A stretch of 16,788 nucleotides of DNA from JAABYT01 sp041581935 (lineage in GTDB: Bacteria > Pseudomonadota > Gammaproteobacteria > HK1): NCBI GenBank assembly GCA_041581935.1, contig JBFICP010000050.1:1-16788 (forward strand). Reading direction: 5' to 3'. The notes under the pieces are model-generated. The model worked only from the letters and a program-made list of their open reading frames with translations, searched no databases and was not told the DNA's origin. Shown piece after piece: positions 1 to 8,165 of this stretch. Numbering within the stretch: position 1 is the stretch's first letter; each line of letters begins with the position of its first letter. Position numbers and translations under genes: made by a program.

Positions 1-452
1 GCATCGGCGATGGCATCGGTTCCATAAAGCGCATCATAGAGACTTCCCCAGCGGGCGTTCGCGGCGTTCAGGGCATAACGCGCATTATCGACGGGGACTA
101 CGAGCTGTGGTCCCGCCACCGAGGCGATTTCAGGATCGACATTCGTGGTGTCGGCCTCGAAGGCATTGCCTTCCGAAACCAGATAGCCGATTTCGACCAG
201 GAACTTTCGGTACTCGGCGATATCGACGGCCTGTCCTTTGCGTTGCCGATGCCATTCGTCGAGCTGTCTCTGGAGGTGATCGCGTTTGTCGAGAAGGGCC
301 CGGTTCTCCGGCCCGAGCTCGGAGACGATCTCGCTCAAACGTTGCCAGAAGGCCGCCGGGTCGACGCCGGTACCCGGCGCGATCTCTTCGCTCACCAGCG
401 CATGAAGCGCGGCATCGATTCTGAGGTTTCCTGCCTCGACATAAGTGCTCAT
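1..452 (-). CDS. glcB: Malate synthase G, N-terminal part (cut by left window edge)
   Basis: Malate synthase G condenses glyoxylate with acetyl-CoA to give malate in the cytoplasm. Only the first 150 codons are in the window. The family is usually about 720 residues, so the catalytic barrel lies outside. The protein begins MSTYVEAGNL, and near residues 125-145 it carries N-A-R-Y-A-L-N-A-A-N-A-R-W-G-S-L-Y-D-A-L-Y-G-T-D, a stretch I recognise as typical of GlcB. The start at 452 is the first ATG of the open frame. No strong Shine-Dalgarno precedes it, only a weak GCAAG. It lies 94 bp downstream of wecB on the same strand and could be the last gene of that run or have its own promoter; no convincing promoter is visible in the gap. 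The upstream tdh and kbl genes generate acetyl-CoA, its co-substrate, but the functional link is inference. Confidence 0.9.
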   Translation of the reverse strand, partial: MSTYVEAGNLRIDAALHALVSEEIAPGTGVDPAAFWQRLSEIVSELGPENRALLDKRDHLQRQLDEWHRQRKGQAVDIAEYRKFLVEIGYLVSEGNAFEADTTNVDPEIASVAGPQLVVPVDNARYALNAANARWGSLYDALYGTDAIAD

Positions 453-546
453 GGTCTTGCTACCGATCCGGCCCAAACCGCGTAGTTAACCACAGTGACC
501 GCGCCAAGAGAATGCTTACGCTCGTCGAAAACGGCGCGACGCGGAC

Positions 547-1704
547 TCAATGCCGGGACAGTCGACTGGATACGAACTCGACGATCTTCTCGGCAGCGGT
601 GCCGTCTCCATAAGGATTGGCGGCGGTCGCCATGCGCCCGTAGCGTTCCGCGTCGGTCAGCAACGCTTCGACGCCAGCGATGATGGCAGCACGATCGGTT
701 CCAACGAGCTTGGCGGTGCCGGCATCGATGGCCTCGGGCCGTTCGGTATTCTCGCGCATCACGAGAACCGGTTTGCCGAGAGCTGGCGCCTCTTCCTGTA
801 TGCCCCCGCTGTCGGTGAGGATGACGTAGGCCTTGCTCATGAGGTGGACGAATTCCTGGTAGGCGACGGGCTCGACGAGATGCACATTCCCGATGTTGGA
901 CAGGATGCTCGTCACCGGACCGCGCACGTTGGGGTTGAGATGCACCGGGTAGACGATCTCGATGTCGTTGTGCCGCTCGGCGAGCGCACGGAGCGCCTCG
1001 CATATATTGATGAATCCGGCGCCGAAGCTTTCCCGGCGGTGGCCGGTAACGAGCACGATCCTGCGTCCTGACTCCAGAACCACCGGCGGAAGACCGGCCT
1101 CGGCGATATTCGCCACGATCATCGCGTGTCGCCGCCGATCATGCTCGAGCTTGTCGACCACCATCAGCAATGCGTCGATGACCGTGTTGCCGGTCACAGC
1201 GATGTGCGCCGCATCGACGTCTTCTGCGAGCAGGTTGTCCCGATTGCGCGGCGTCGGGGCAAAATGGTATTTCGCGAGCCTTGTGGTCAGCTGCCGGTTC
1301 ATCTCCTCGGGATAGGGTGAGTGGATGTTGCCGGTGCGAAGACCCGCTTCCACATGGCCGACGTCGACCTGTTCGTAAAAGGCCGCCAGCGCCGTCACGA
1401 AAGTGGTCGTCGTGTCCCCCTGGACCAAGACGATATCGGGCTCGAACTGAGTCAGCACCGTACGCATGCCCGCGAGCACGTGGGCGGTAATGTCGTAGAG
1501 ATCCTGGCCGTCGGTCATGATATCGAGGTCGTAGTCCGGACGTATCTCGAAGGCGTCCAGAATCTGATCGAGCATGGTTCTGTGCTGAGCCGTCACGCAC
1601 ACGCGCGTCTCGAAGGCTTTAGCGTCGACACGAAACCGTTTCGCCAGCGGCGCCATCTTCACCGCCTCGGGCCGTGTGCCGAAAACCAGCAGGACCTTGC
1701 TCAT
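547..1704 (-). CDS. wecB: UDP-N-acetylglucosamine 2-epimerase (non-hydrolysing)
   Basis: This enzyme interconverts UDP-GlcNAc and UDP-ManNAc in the cytoplasm and supplies precursor for surface polysaccharides. The length of 385 residues is normal for the family. The N-terminal half has FGTRPEA (R11, K16 region), V-Q-G-D-T-T-T (D97), H-V-E-A-G-L-R-T (E119) and Y-P-E-E-M-N-R (E133). The C-terminal half has T-G-H-R-R-E-S (H222) and D-S-G-G-I-Q-E-E. These match the known catalytic and UDP-binding positions of WecB. Its ATG overlaps the stop of the upstream glycosyltransferase as ATGA (1701-1704), which suggests translational coupling. A closely related hydrolysing epimerase is less likely, given the length and intact motifs. 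Which polysaccharide it serves cannot be told from this window. Confidence 0.93.
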   Translation of the reverse strand: MSKVLLVFGTRPEAVKMAPLAKRFRVDAKAFETRVCVTAQHRTMLDQILDAFEIRPDYDLDIMTDGQDLYDITAHVLAGMRTVLTQFEPDIVLVQGDTTTTFVTALAAFYEQVDVGHVEAGLRTGNIHSPYPEEMNRQLTTRLAKYHFAPTPRNRDNLLAEDVDAAHIAVTGNTVIDALLMVVDKLEHDRRRHAMIVANIAEAGLPPVVLESGRRIVLVTGHRRESFGAGFINICEALRALAERHNDIEIVYPVHLNPNVRGPVTSILSNIGNVHLVEPVAYQEFVHLMSKAYVILTDSGGIQEEAPALGKPVLVMRENTERPEAIDAGTAKLVGTDRAAIIAGVEALLTDAERYGRMATAANPYGDGTAAEKIVEFVSSRLSRH

Positions 1705-2795
1705 AGGACGGTCTCGTAAGCGGCCAGGGTTCTGCGAGCAATCTGCGGCCAGGCGAAATCACGCTCGACCATTCGCCTCGAATTCGCGCCGAGCGCTTTC
1801 AGGTCCATCTCGAGCAGAGCGCCGATCTTCTCGGCCAAGTCCGCGTCGTCGGCGGGCTTGCAGAGCAGGCCGTTCTTTCCATCCTCGATGAGGTCCGGGA
1901 TTCCGCCGACACGGGTGCCGACGAGAGGCAGGGACGATGACATCGCCTCGAGACCGCTGATGCTCGTTGCCTCCATGAGCGACGGCAGAATCGAGAAATC
2001 AGCTGCGCTGTAGTACCGAATAATCTCGTCGTGATTCATCGCGCCCAGCATTGTATAGCGGTTGGCGAAATGCTCTTCGAGACATGCATGCACGCCGTCG
2101 TACTCCGGCCCGTCGCCGATCAAAAGAAGACGCAGACGCGCGTCGCGCAGCAGGCGGGTCGCGCGCGCGAGATGAATGACGCCGTTTTTCGCAACCAGCC
2201 GTCTGGTCAGTATACCGAGCACGTGCTCGTCGCCGAGTCCCAGAGAAGAGCGAATTTCCCGGCGCCAGCGCGCATCGAATCGGTATTTCCCGGCGTCCAC
2301 TCCGTTCGGGATATAGATCTTTTCGGCCGCGATGGGGAACGGCACCTCCAGGAGCTCGCGACTGGGCGCGAGGAACAATCGCGGCTTCGCAAACAGGCGG
2401 CGAAGCTGCGCCATGCGTCGCATGCCACCCTTGCGAATGCGCTCCAGGTAGCCGGACGTGTGGTTTGTGTAGGCAAGCGGTACGCCCTTGATGCGGTAAC
2501 CCTCGAGCGGCGCCATGCCGTGAATGTGAATGATATCGGGTTGAATCTCCGGCAGCTTTTTCTGGATGAACCGGTTTATCTGGCCACCGTAAAGCGGTGC
2601 CACCCAGCGAAGCTTCAAGCGGAAAATATCAATCGAATCCCGCTTGACGAAGGCATCGTCCTGATTCGGCAGCTGGCGAGTGATCACGCAGATTCGGTGA
2701 CCGAGCTCACCGAGGGCTCGTGAAAGCTCGTATACGTGCGCCGCGATGCCGCCCACGGTGGGTGGGAAGTCGAGCGAGACCATGAGCACGTTCAT
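1701..2795 (-). CDS. Glycosyltransferase family 4 (GT-B fold)
   Basis: Predicted cytoplasmic or membrane-associated retaining glycosyltransferase, 364 residues. The N-terminal Rossmann-like domain starts M-N-V-L-M-V-S-L-D-F-P-P and has the acceptor-side glycine loop G-G-I-A-A-H (residues 15-20). The C-terminal donor-binding domain has L-T-R-R-L-V-A-K (R199, K203) and the EX7E motif, with E275 and E283 followed by G-L-E-A-M. The gene overlaps wecB by four bases downstream and sits 51 bp after kbl. Co-translation with a UDP-GlcNAc 2-epimerase suggests work on a ManNAc- or GlcNAc-containing surface glycan, but the sugar donor and acceptor cannot be read from the sequence. The start at 2795 lacks a strong ribosome site. 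An internal ATG at 2783 is possible but would cut the first beta strand. Confidence 0.88.
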   Translation of the reverse strand: MNVLMVSLDFPPTVGGIAAHVYELSRALGELGHRICVITRQLPNQDDAFVKRDSIDIFRLKLRWVAPLYGGQINRFIQKKLPEIQPDIIHIHGMAPLEGYRIKGVPLAYTNHTSGYLERIRKGGMRRMAQLRRLFAKPRLFLAPSRELLEVPFPIAAEKIYIPNGVDAGKYRFDARWRREIRSSLGLGDEHVLGILTRRLVAKNGVIHLARATRLLRDARLRLLLIGDGPEYDGVHACLEEHFANRYTMLGAMNHDEIIRYYSAADFSILPSLMEATSISGLEAMSSSLPLVGTRVGGIPDLIEDGKNGLLCKPADDADLAEKIGALLEMDLKALGANSRRMVERDFAWPQIARRTLAAYETVL

Positions 2796-2846
2796 GGCCT
2801 GTGTCCGGGCTTGGCAGGTGCCGCGGCGCTGGCGTTTCGCAATGAC

Positions 2847-4028
<1,182 letters not shown>

Positions 4029-4034
4029 GATCTG

Positions 4035-4040
4035 TTCCTT
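4035..4040 (-). promoter_or_regulatory. Ribosome binding site of kbl
   Basis: AAGGAA on the minus strand ends six bases before the ATG at 4028, within the 25-bp gap after tdh. It supports that start. Confidence 0.6.
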
Positions 4041-4053
4041 ACGGCTGCGTGCA

Positions 4054-5079
4054 TCAGTTCCAGCTGCATACGACTTTGCCGCATTGACCGCTCTTCATTG
4101 CCTCGAATCCGCTCATGTAGTCATCGATGTCGAGACGGTGGGTCAGCAAGGGATTCAGGTCGAGGCCGCCGATGACCATCTGTGTCATCTTGTACCAGGT
4201 CTCGAACATCTCGCGCCCGTAAATTCCCTTGATATGTAGACCTTTGAAAATGACCTGATCCCAGTCGATCAGCGTCTTCGAGGGCAGAATGCCCAGCAGC
4301 GCTACGCAGCCGCCGTGATACATATGATGGAGCATGTCGTTGAATGCGCCAGGATTTCCCGACATCTCGAGGCCGATATCGAATCCTTCGTGAATGTTCT
4401 GGGCGCGCATGGCCTCATCGAGGGTTTCTCGTGCCACGTTGACGAGATGCGTGGCGCCCATTTTTCCGGCAAGCTCCAGGCGGTAATCGTTGATGTCGGT
4501 AACCACGACGTGTCGCGCGCCGATGAAGCGGCAGATACCTGCCGCCATGATGCCGATGGGTCCCGCCCCCGTGATGAGCACGTCCTCGCCGACGACCGCA
4601 AACGACAGGGCACAGTGCGTCGCGTTGCCGAGCGGATCAAAGCACGCCGCGATCTCGGAAGGAATCTCATCGGGAATCAGCCACAGATTCGATGCGGGAA
4701 CAGTAATGTACTCGGCGAAGGCGCCGTTGCGGTTCACACCGATCCCCTTCGTGTGCGTGCACAGATGGCGGCGGCCTGCCCTGCAGTTACGGCACATGCC
4801 ACAGGTGATGTGCCCTTCGGCCGAAACACGATCCCCGACGCGATAGTTTTCCACGCCCGGACCGAGCTCGACAATATTCCCCACGAATTCGTGTCCGATG
4901 ACCAGCGGCGGACGAATGGTGCGCTGGGACCACTCGTCCCAGTTGAAGATATGCAGGTCCGTTCCGCAGATGGCGGTCTTGTCGACCTTCACCAGCACCT
5001 CGTTGGTGGAGACGCTCGGCATTGGAACGTCCTCCATCCAGATACCCGGCTCGGCCCGGCGTTTGACCAGCGCTTTCAT
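4054..5079 (-). CDS. tdh: L-threonine 3-dehydrogenase
   Basis: Zinc medium-chain dehydrogenase that oxidises L-threonine with NAD+ to 2-amino-3-oxobutyrate, the substrate of Kbl. At 341 residues it has exactly the length of E. coli Tdh. Key positions also match: catalytic zinc ligands C38, H63 and E64; H90; structural zinc cysteines C93, C96, C99 and C107; and the NAD-binding loop G-A-G-P-I-G at 171-176. The F-D-P-L-G-N-A-T-H stretch near 147 is also typical. The gene starts only six bases after the stop of the small cysteine-rich gene and ends 25 bp before kbl, so the three are very probably one transcript. Confidence 0.96.
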   Translation of the reverse strand: MKALVKRRAEPGIWMEDVPMPSVSTNEVLVKVDKTAICGTDLHIFNWDEWSQRTIRPPLVIGHEFVGNIVELGPGVENYRVGDRVSAEGHITCGMCRNCRAGRRHLCTHTKGIGVNRNGAFAEYITVPASNLWLIPDEIPSEIAACFDPLGNATHCALSFAVVGEDVLITGAGPIGIMAAGICRFIGARHVVVTDINDYRLELAGKMGATHLVNVARETLDEAMRAQNIHEGFDIGLEMSGNPGAFNDMLHHMYHGGCVALLGILPSKTLIDWDQVIFKGLHIKGIYGREMFETWYKMTQMVIGGLDLNPLLTHRLDIDDYMSGFEAMKSGQCGKVVCSWN

Positions 5080-5085
5080 GCTGCG

Positions 5086-5430
5086 TCAGTGAGCGCGCCG
5101 GCAACCGACGAGGCAGGTCACCTGAAAGCCGGCGAATTCGTCGTTGATGCCGTGGCGGTAGGGGAAGATGCTCTGACAGCCGGCACTGCAGCTGTGGTAG
5201 GCGGACATGTTGGCGTCCACCACGAATCCGCACCCTTCGATACAGGCATTTCTGAGATCGGCGAAAGTCGGATCGCTTTGCTCGCTGAAATAAAAGTCCT
5301 TCTCGCATTTCCTGGCACAATCCAGAAACGCCTTCGTCGACGGACCCTCGAGCAGCGAATCCTGGGCTCCGGCGCCCAGGGACACGGTGAGCGCCAGTAC
5401 CACGGCCGGTATCATGGTGAACCTGATCAT
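5086..5430 (-). CDS. Small secreted cysteine-rich protein with four CX3C pairs
   Basis: I do not recognise this 114-residue protein. It starts with a clear signal peptide (hydrophobic M-I-P-A-V-V-L-A-L-T-V-S-L, predicted cleavage after A-G-A near residue 22), so the mature part should lie outside the cytoplasm. All eight mature cysteines form CX3C pairs: 38/42, 63/67, 81/85 and 106/110. The spacing is CX3C-X20-CX3C, X13, then CX3C-X20-CX3C, so the protein is two copies of one unit. Phe and Ala also match inside the spacers (F46/F89, F56/F99, A57/A100). The family is unknown to me; disulfides or metal or haem binding are possible. The start at 5430 is preferred over upstream ATGs because GGAGG sits seven bases before it and the signal peptide begins there. 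It is first in the run with tdh, six bases ahead of it. Confidence 0.8.
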   Translation of the reverse strand: MIRFTMIPAVVLALTVSLGAGAQDSLLEGPSTKAFLDCARKCEKDFYFSEQSDPTFADLRNACIEGCGFVVDANMSAYHSCSAGCQSIFPYRHGINDEFAGFQVTCLVGCRRAH

Positions 5431-5437
5431 TGCCCGT

Positions 5438-5442
5438 CCTCC
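5438..5442 (-). promoter_or_regulatory. Ribosome binding site of the cysteine-rich gene
   Basis: GGAGG on the minus strand, seven bases before the ATG at 5430. It decides the start against the longer open frame that runs up to 5607. Confidence 0.75.
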
Positions 5443-5464
5443 GGTTATCGAACCCGCTTCCGGG

Positions 5465-5495
5465 ATTCTACATGGCCGAGCGAATCCGGTCGCAA
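5465..5495 (-). promoter_or_regulatory. Possible sigma70 promoter for the cysteine-rich/tdh/kbl run
   Basis: On the minus strand, TTGCGA (5490-5495) and TAGAAT (5465-5470) are separated by 19 bp, slightly longer than ideal. They lie in the 124-bp divergent gap, about 35 bp upstream of the first gene. This is a pattern match by eye only. Confidence 0.35.
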
Positions 5496-5501
5496 TGCCG
5501 T

Positions 5502-5507
5502 TATACT
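5502..5507 (+). promoter_or_regulatory. Possible -10 element for the cupin gene
   Basis: TATACT lies 47 bp upstream of the cupin ATG in the divergent gap. No good -35 hexamer is seen at the right distance, so the call is weak. Confidence 0.3.
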
Positions 5508-5554
5508 CACCGTGCCTGTCGCCCCTCGACGGCCACGCTCGAGAGGATACGCTC

Positions 5555-6103
5555 ATGATTTCCGACGCCGACGGCATCGACCATGCGTCCACGCGCCCGC
5601 GGGTCATATCTCATCTGCTCGAGTCCGCCGCGGACATTCCGAACAATCCGCGCCTGCCGCTGCTCGCTTATCCGGGTGCCGTGCGGCTTCCCCGCCGGGA
5701 TCCGGCGGCGGTGTTCGAGAAACTGTTCGCCTCGAACGGCTGGGTCGGGAGCTGGCGCAACGGAATCTTTCCCTTTCACCACTTTCACAGCACGGCCCAC
5801 GAGGTGCTCGGCGTTTACGCCGGCACCGCTGTGGTGCAGCTCGGTGGTGAGACCGGCATCACTTTGACGCTGCACCCCGGCGACGTGGTCATCATTCCTG
5901 CCGGAGTCGGCCACAAGCGGCTCTCCTCGGGTGGCGGGCTCGGCGTTGTCGGTGCCTATCCGAGCGGCCAGCGTGCGGACATGTGCCGACCCGACACGGC
6001 CGCGTGCGCGGTGAGCGCCGAGCAGGTGGCGCGCACGTTCATTCCGCCGCGGGATCCCGTGCACGGCGCCGACGGACCGCTCGGCGAGCTTTGGGGTCAA
6101 TAG
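5555..6103 (+). CDS. YjlB-like cupin domain protein
   Basis: Single-domain cupin of 182 residues, predicted cytoplasmic. Cupin motif 1 fits H-X-H-X4-E-X6-G exactly (H76, H78, E83, G90 in H-F-H-S-T-A-H-E-V-L-G-V). Motif 2 fits G-X5-P-X-G-X2-H (G109, P115, G117, H120). H76, H78, E83 and H120 would bind one metal ion. The segment resembles the Bacillus YjlB family, whose function I do not know. The start at 5555 has GAGG eight bases upstream; the open frame extends back to 5387, but that part overlaps the divergent gene. It ends seven bases inside the convergent dehydrogenase gene. Its place beside two hydroxyacid dehydrogenases, a kinase and an enolase-like protein suggests an isomerase, epimerase or oxygenase role on a small acid, but that is inference. 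Confidence 0.85.
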   Translation: MISDADGIDHASTRPRVISHLLESAADIPNNPRLPLLAYPGAVRLPRRDPAAVFEKLFASNGWVGSWRNGIFPFHHFHSTAHEVLGVYAGTAVVQLGGETGITLTLHPGDVVIIPAGVGHKRLSSGGGLGVVGAYPSGQRADMCRPDTAACAVSAEQVARTFIPPRDPVHGADGPLGELWGQ

Positions 6104-7062
6104 CCCCGCGTCGGGTCGACTACGTTGCTCAACGGCCGGCCCGCGAGCCGGCGCTCCAGGTTGTCGCAGAACATCTCGGCGGCGCGCCGTTCCCAGCCGT
6201 CGTAGACGCTGGAGCAATGGGGCGTGATGATGACGTCGTCCAGATCCCACAGCGGGCTCGTCTCGGGCAGCGGCTCGCGTTCGAACACATCGAGCACCGC
6301 GCCGGCGAGACGCCGACTCTGCAGCGCAGCGACCAGCGCCGACTGATCGACGACGCCGCCCCGCGAGACGTCGATCAGGCGGGCTCCCGGCTTCATGGCG
6401 TCGAAGGCGGCCGTGTCGATGAGATGGCGCGTGCTCGCGAGCAGCGGCGCGCAAATGACCACGAAGTCGCCGGCAGCGAGGGCCTCGTGAAGCCGGTCCG
6501 GCGGGTAAACCGTGTCCACGCCGGGGGTCGGGGCAGGCCGCGCCCGGGTCCCGACCACCCGCATGTCGAGGCGCTTGGCGAGCCGCGCAACGGCCTGGCC
6601 CGTGCGGCCAAGGCCGACGATGGCGACGGTTTTCCCGGCGACACGGGCAACCCGATCGAACTGCCAGCGGCGCGCCGACTTGTGACGCATGAATCGGGGC
6701 AGGCCGATGCTCAGCGCGAGCATGCCGCCCGCGACGTACTCGGCCATCATGTCGCTGGCAACCCCCGCCGCGTTGGTGACGGTCAGCCGCTCGGGGTTCC
6801 AGGGGGCCAGATGATCGACGCCGACGCCGCCGTTGGCGACCCATTCGAGCGAGGTGCTCGACATGACCGCCTCACGGGGATAGGGCCTGCCCTCGAACTT
6901 GATACAGAACAGGATCTGCGGCGTGAAGTCCGCGAGAGCCGCGCCGAGATCGGCGTAAGTCATGCAGCAACGCAGTTTCGCTTCGGGAAATCGCTCTGCA
7001 ATCACATCCGAAACGAGCTCTGGTCGATCGTAGTGCACCAGCACGCGCGGTTCCGTGCTCAT
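6097..7062 (-). CDS. D-2-hydroxyacid dehydrogenase (NAD-dependent), copy 1
   Basis: Predicted cytoplasmic oxidoreductase that interconverts a D-2-hydroxyacid and a 2-oxoacid, 321 residues. The nucleotide-binding loop is G-L-G-R-T-G (150-155). Catalytic positions are present: R234 in D-V-S-R-G-G-V-V-D, E263 in V-F-E-R-E-P-L-P, and H282 in I-T-P-H-C-S-S. The substrate loop is G-G-V-G-V-D-H (78-84). Substrate choice (glyoxylate/hydroxypyruvate, phenylpyruvate or others) cannot be read from this. It runs opposite to its neighbours, with its 3' end overlapping the cupin by seven bases and its 5' end facing copy 2 across 130 bp. The start at 7062 is the first ATG of the frame that fits the domain; no strong ribosome site is seen. 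Confidence 0.88.
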   Translation of the reverse strand: MSTEPRVLVHYDRPELVSDVIAERFPEAKLRCCMTYADLGAALADFTPQILFCIKFEGRPYPREAVMSSTSLEWVANGGVGVDHLAPWNPERLTVTNAAGVASDMMAEYVAGGMLALSIGLPRFMRHKSARRWQFDRVARVAGKTVAIVGLGRTGQAVARLAKRLDMRVVGTRARPAPTPGVDTVYPPDRLHEALAAGDFVVICAPLLASTRHLIDTAAFDAMKPGARLIDVSRGGVVDQSALVAALQSRRLAGAVLDVFEREPLPETSPLWDLDDVIITPHCSSVYDGWERRAAEMFCDNLERRLAGRPLSNVVDPTRGY

Positions 7063-7132
7063 CGCCGTGCCATCATCCGATACGCGGACGAACGCCTCGG
7101 GGCTGCGCTTTTGTGCGCTGTCCGGCTTGGTC

Positions 7133-7161
7133 TTACCATGGGCTTTCCGAGCATGGATTAT
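7133..7161 (+). promoter_or_regulatory. Possible promoter for the dehydrogenase-kinase-enolase run
   Basis: TTACCA (7133-7138) and GATTAT (7156-7161) are separated by 17 bp, each matching four of six consensus bases, 31 bp before the ATG at 7193. This is a weak match by eye. The rest of the 130-bp divergent gap shows nothing firm. Confidence 0.3.
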
Positions 7162-7192
7162 TGATCATTGGAGGCGGCCGTTCGCGACAGGC

Positions 7193-8137
7193 ATGCGCGC
7201 AATCTTTCACTATGCCTGCAGCGAGAACCTGAAAGCCAGGCTGGAGACGCTCGCCCCGCCGTGGCTGAGTATCCGGCCCTGTCCCGAGGCCGACGACGCG
7301 CTGTTGCACCGACTGCTCGGCGATACCGACGTGCTTTGGCACGTCCTCGAGCCTGCCACCGCCCCGCTGATGGACGCCGCGCCCGAACTGCGGCTCATTC
7401 AGAAAATCGGCGTCGGCGTCAACACCATCGACCTCGAGCACGCGCGCCGGCGCGGCATCGCGGTGTGCAACATGCCCGGGACCAACAGCCGGGCCGTCGC
7501 CGAAGCGACGCTCATGCTCATGCTGGCAACGCTGCGTCGCGTGCGCGCTCTCGATGCGGCCACGCGCGCCGGTCGCGGTTGGCGGCTCGACCCGTCGTTG
7601 TTCGACCACGTCGGAGAACTCGGCGGCAGAACCGTCGGACTCGTCGGTTACGGGGCGGTACCGGCGATTCTCGCCCCGGTGTTGGAGGCGCTCGGCGCGC
7701 GCGTGCTGTATACCGCGACGCGACCCAGGCCGGAATCGGTGGCTGCCTGGCGCGCGCTTCCGCAGCTGCTGGCCGATTCGGATATCGTCTCGCTGCACTT
7801 GCCGCTCGGGCCGGAAACTGCGCGCCTGATCGATGCCGAGGCGCTGGCGCGCATGAAGCGCGGCGCCATTCTCGTCAACACCGCGCGCGGTGGCCTCGTC
7901 GATCAGCAGGCGCTCGTCGAGGCGCTGCGCTCGGGACGCCTGCTGGCGGCGGGCCTCGACGTCTTCGACGAAGAGCCGCTGCCCGCCGATGCACCGATTC
8001 TGAATCTCGAGAACGTGGTCCTGCAGCCTCACGTCGCCTGGCTGACCCAGGAAACCCTGGGCAGGAGCCTGGCAGTGGCGGTGGAGAACTGCCGGCGTCT
8101 GCGCGATGGCGAAGCGCTCCTGCACCGCGTCTCATGA
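7193..8137 (+). CDS. D-2-hydroxyacid dehydrogenase (NAD-dependent), copy 2
   Basis: Second member of the D-isomer-specific 2-hydroxyacid dehydrogenase family in the window, 314 residues and only distantly similar to copy 1. Motifs: K-I-G-V-G-V-N-T-I-D (71-80), R232 in N-T-A-R-G-G-L-V-D, E261 in F-D-E-E-P-L-P, and H280 in Q-P-H-V-A-W. The dinucleotide loop reads G-Y-G-A-V-P (152-157), with Pro in place of the usual third Gly, so cofactor geometry may differ. The start at 7193 is chosen because M-R-A-I-F-H-Y-A begins the fold; a GGAGG 18 bases upstream is too far to be convincing. It is the first gene of a tight co-directional run and ends 28 bp before the kinase gene. It probably interconverts a 2-oxoacid and the hydroxyacid used by the kinase (inference). 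Confidence 0.87.
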   Translation: MRAIFHYACSENLKARLETLAPPWLSIRPCPEADDALLHRLLGDTDVLWHVLEPATAPLMDAAPELRLIQKIGVGVNTIDLEHARRRGIAVCNMPGTNSRAVAEATLMLMLATLRRVRALDAATRAGRGWRLDPSLFDHVGELGGRTVGLVGYGAVPAILAPVLEALGARVLYTATRPRPESVAAWRALPQLLADSDIVSLHLPLGPETARLIDAEALARMKRGAILVNTARGGLVDQQALVEALRSGRLLAAGLDVFDEEPLPADAPILNLENVVLQPHVAWLTQETLGRSLAVAVENCRRLRDGEALLHRVS

Positions 8138-8165
8138 GTCCTCGATCCGGAGCAGCCGGCGACTG

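Noticed and set aside
5431..5607. N-terminal extension of the cysteine-rich protein
   Set aside because: The GGAGG and signal peptide both point to the ATG at 5430, and the extension would cover the divergent promoter region and the cupin start.
4315..5850. Long plus-strand open frame of 511 codons opposite tdh
   Set aside because: It lies opposite tdh and the cysteine-rich gene and runs into the cupin in another frame. Its translation has no recognisable motif, and long shadow frames are expected in high-GC DNA.
5507..6844. Long minus-strand open frame of 445 codons
   Set aside because: Arg/Ala/Gly-rich translation without domains, overlapping the cupin and copy 1 dehydrogenase, which carry full motifs.
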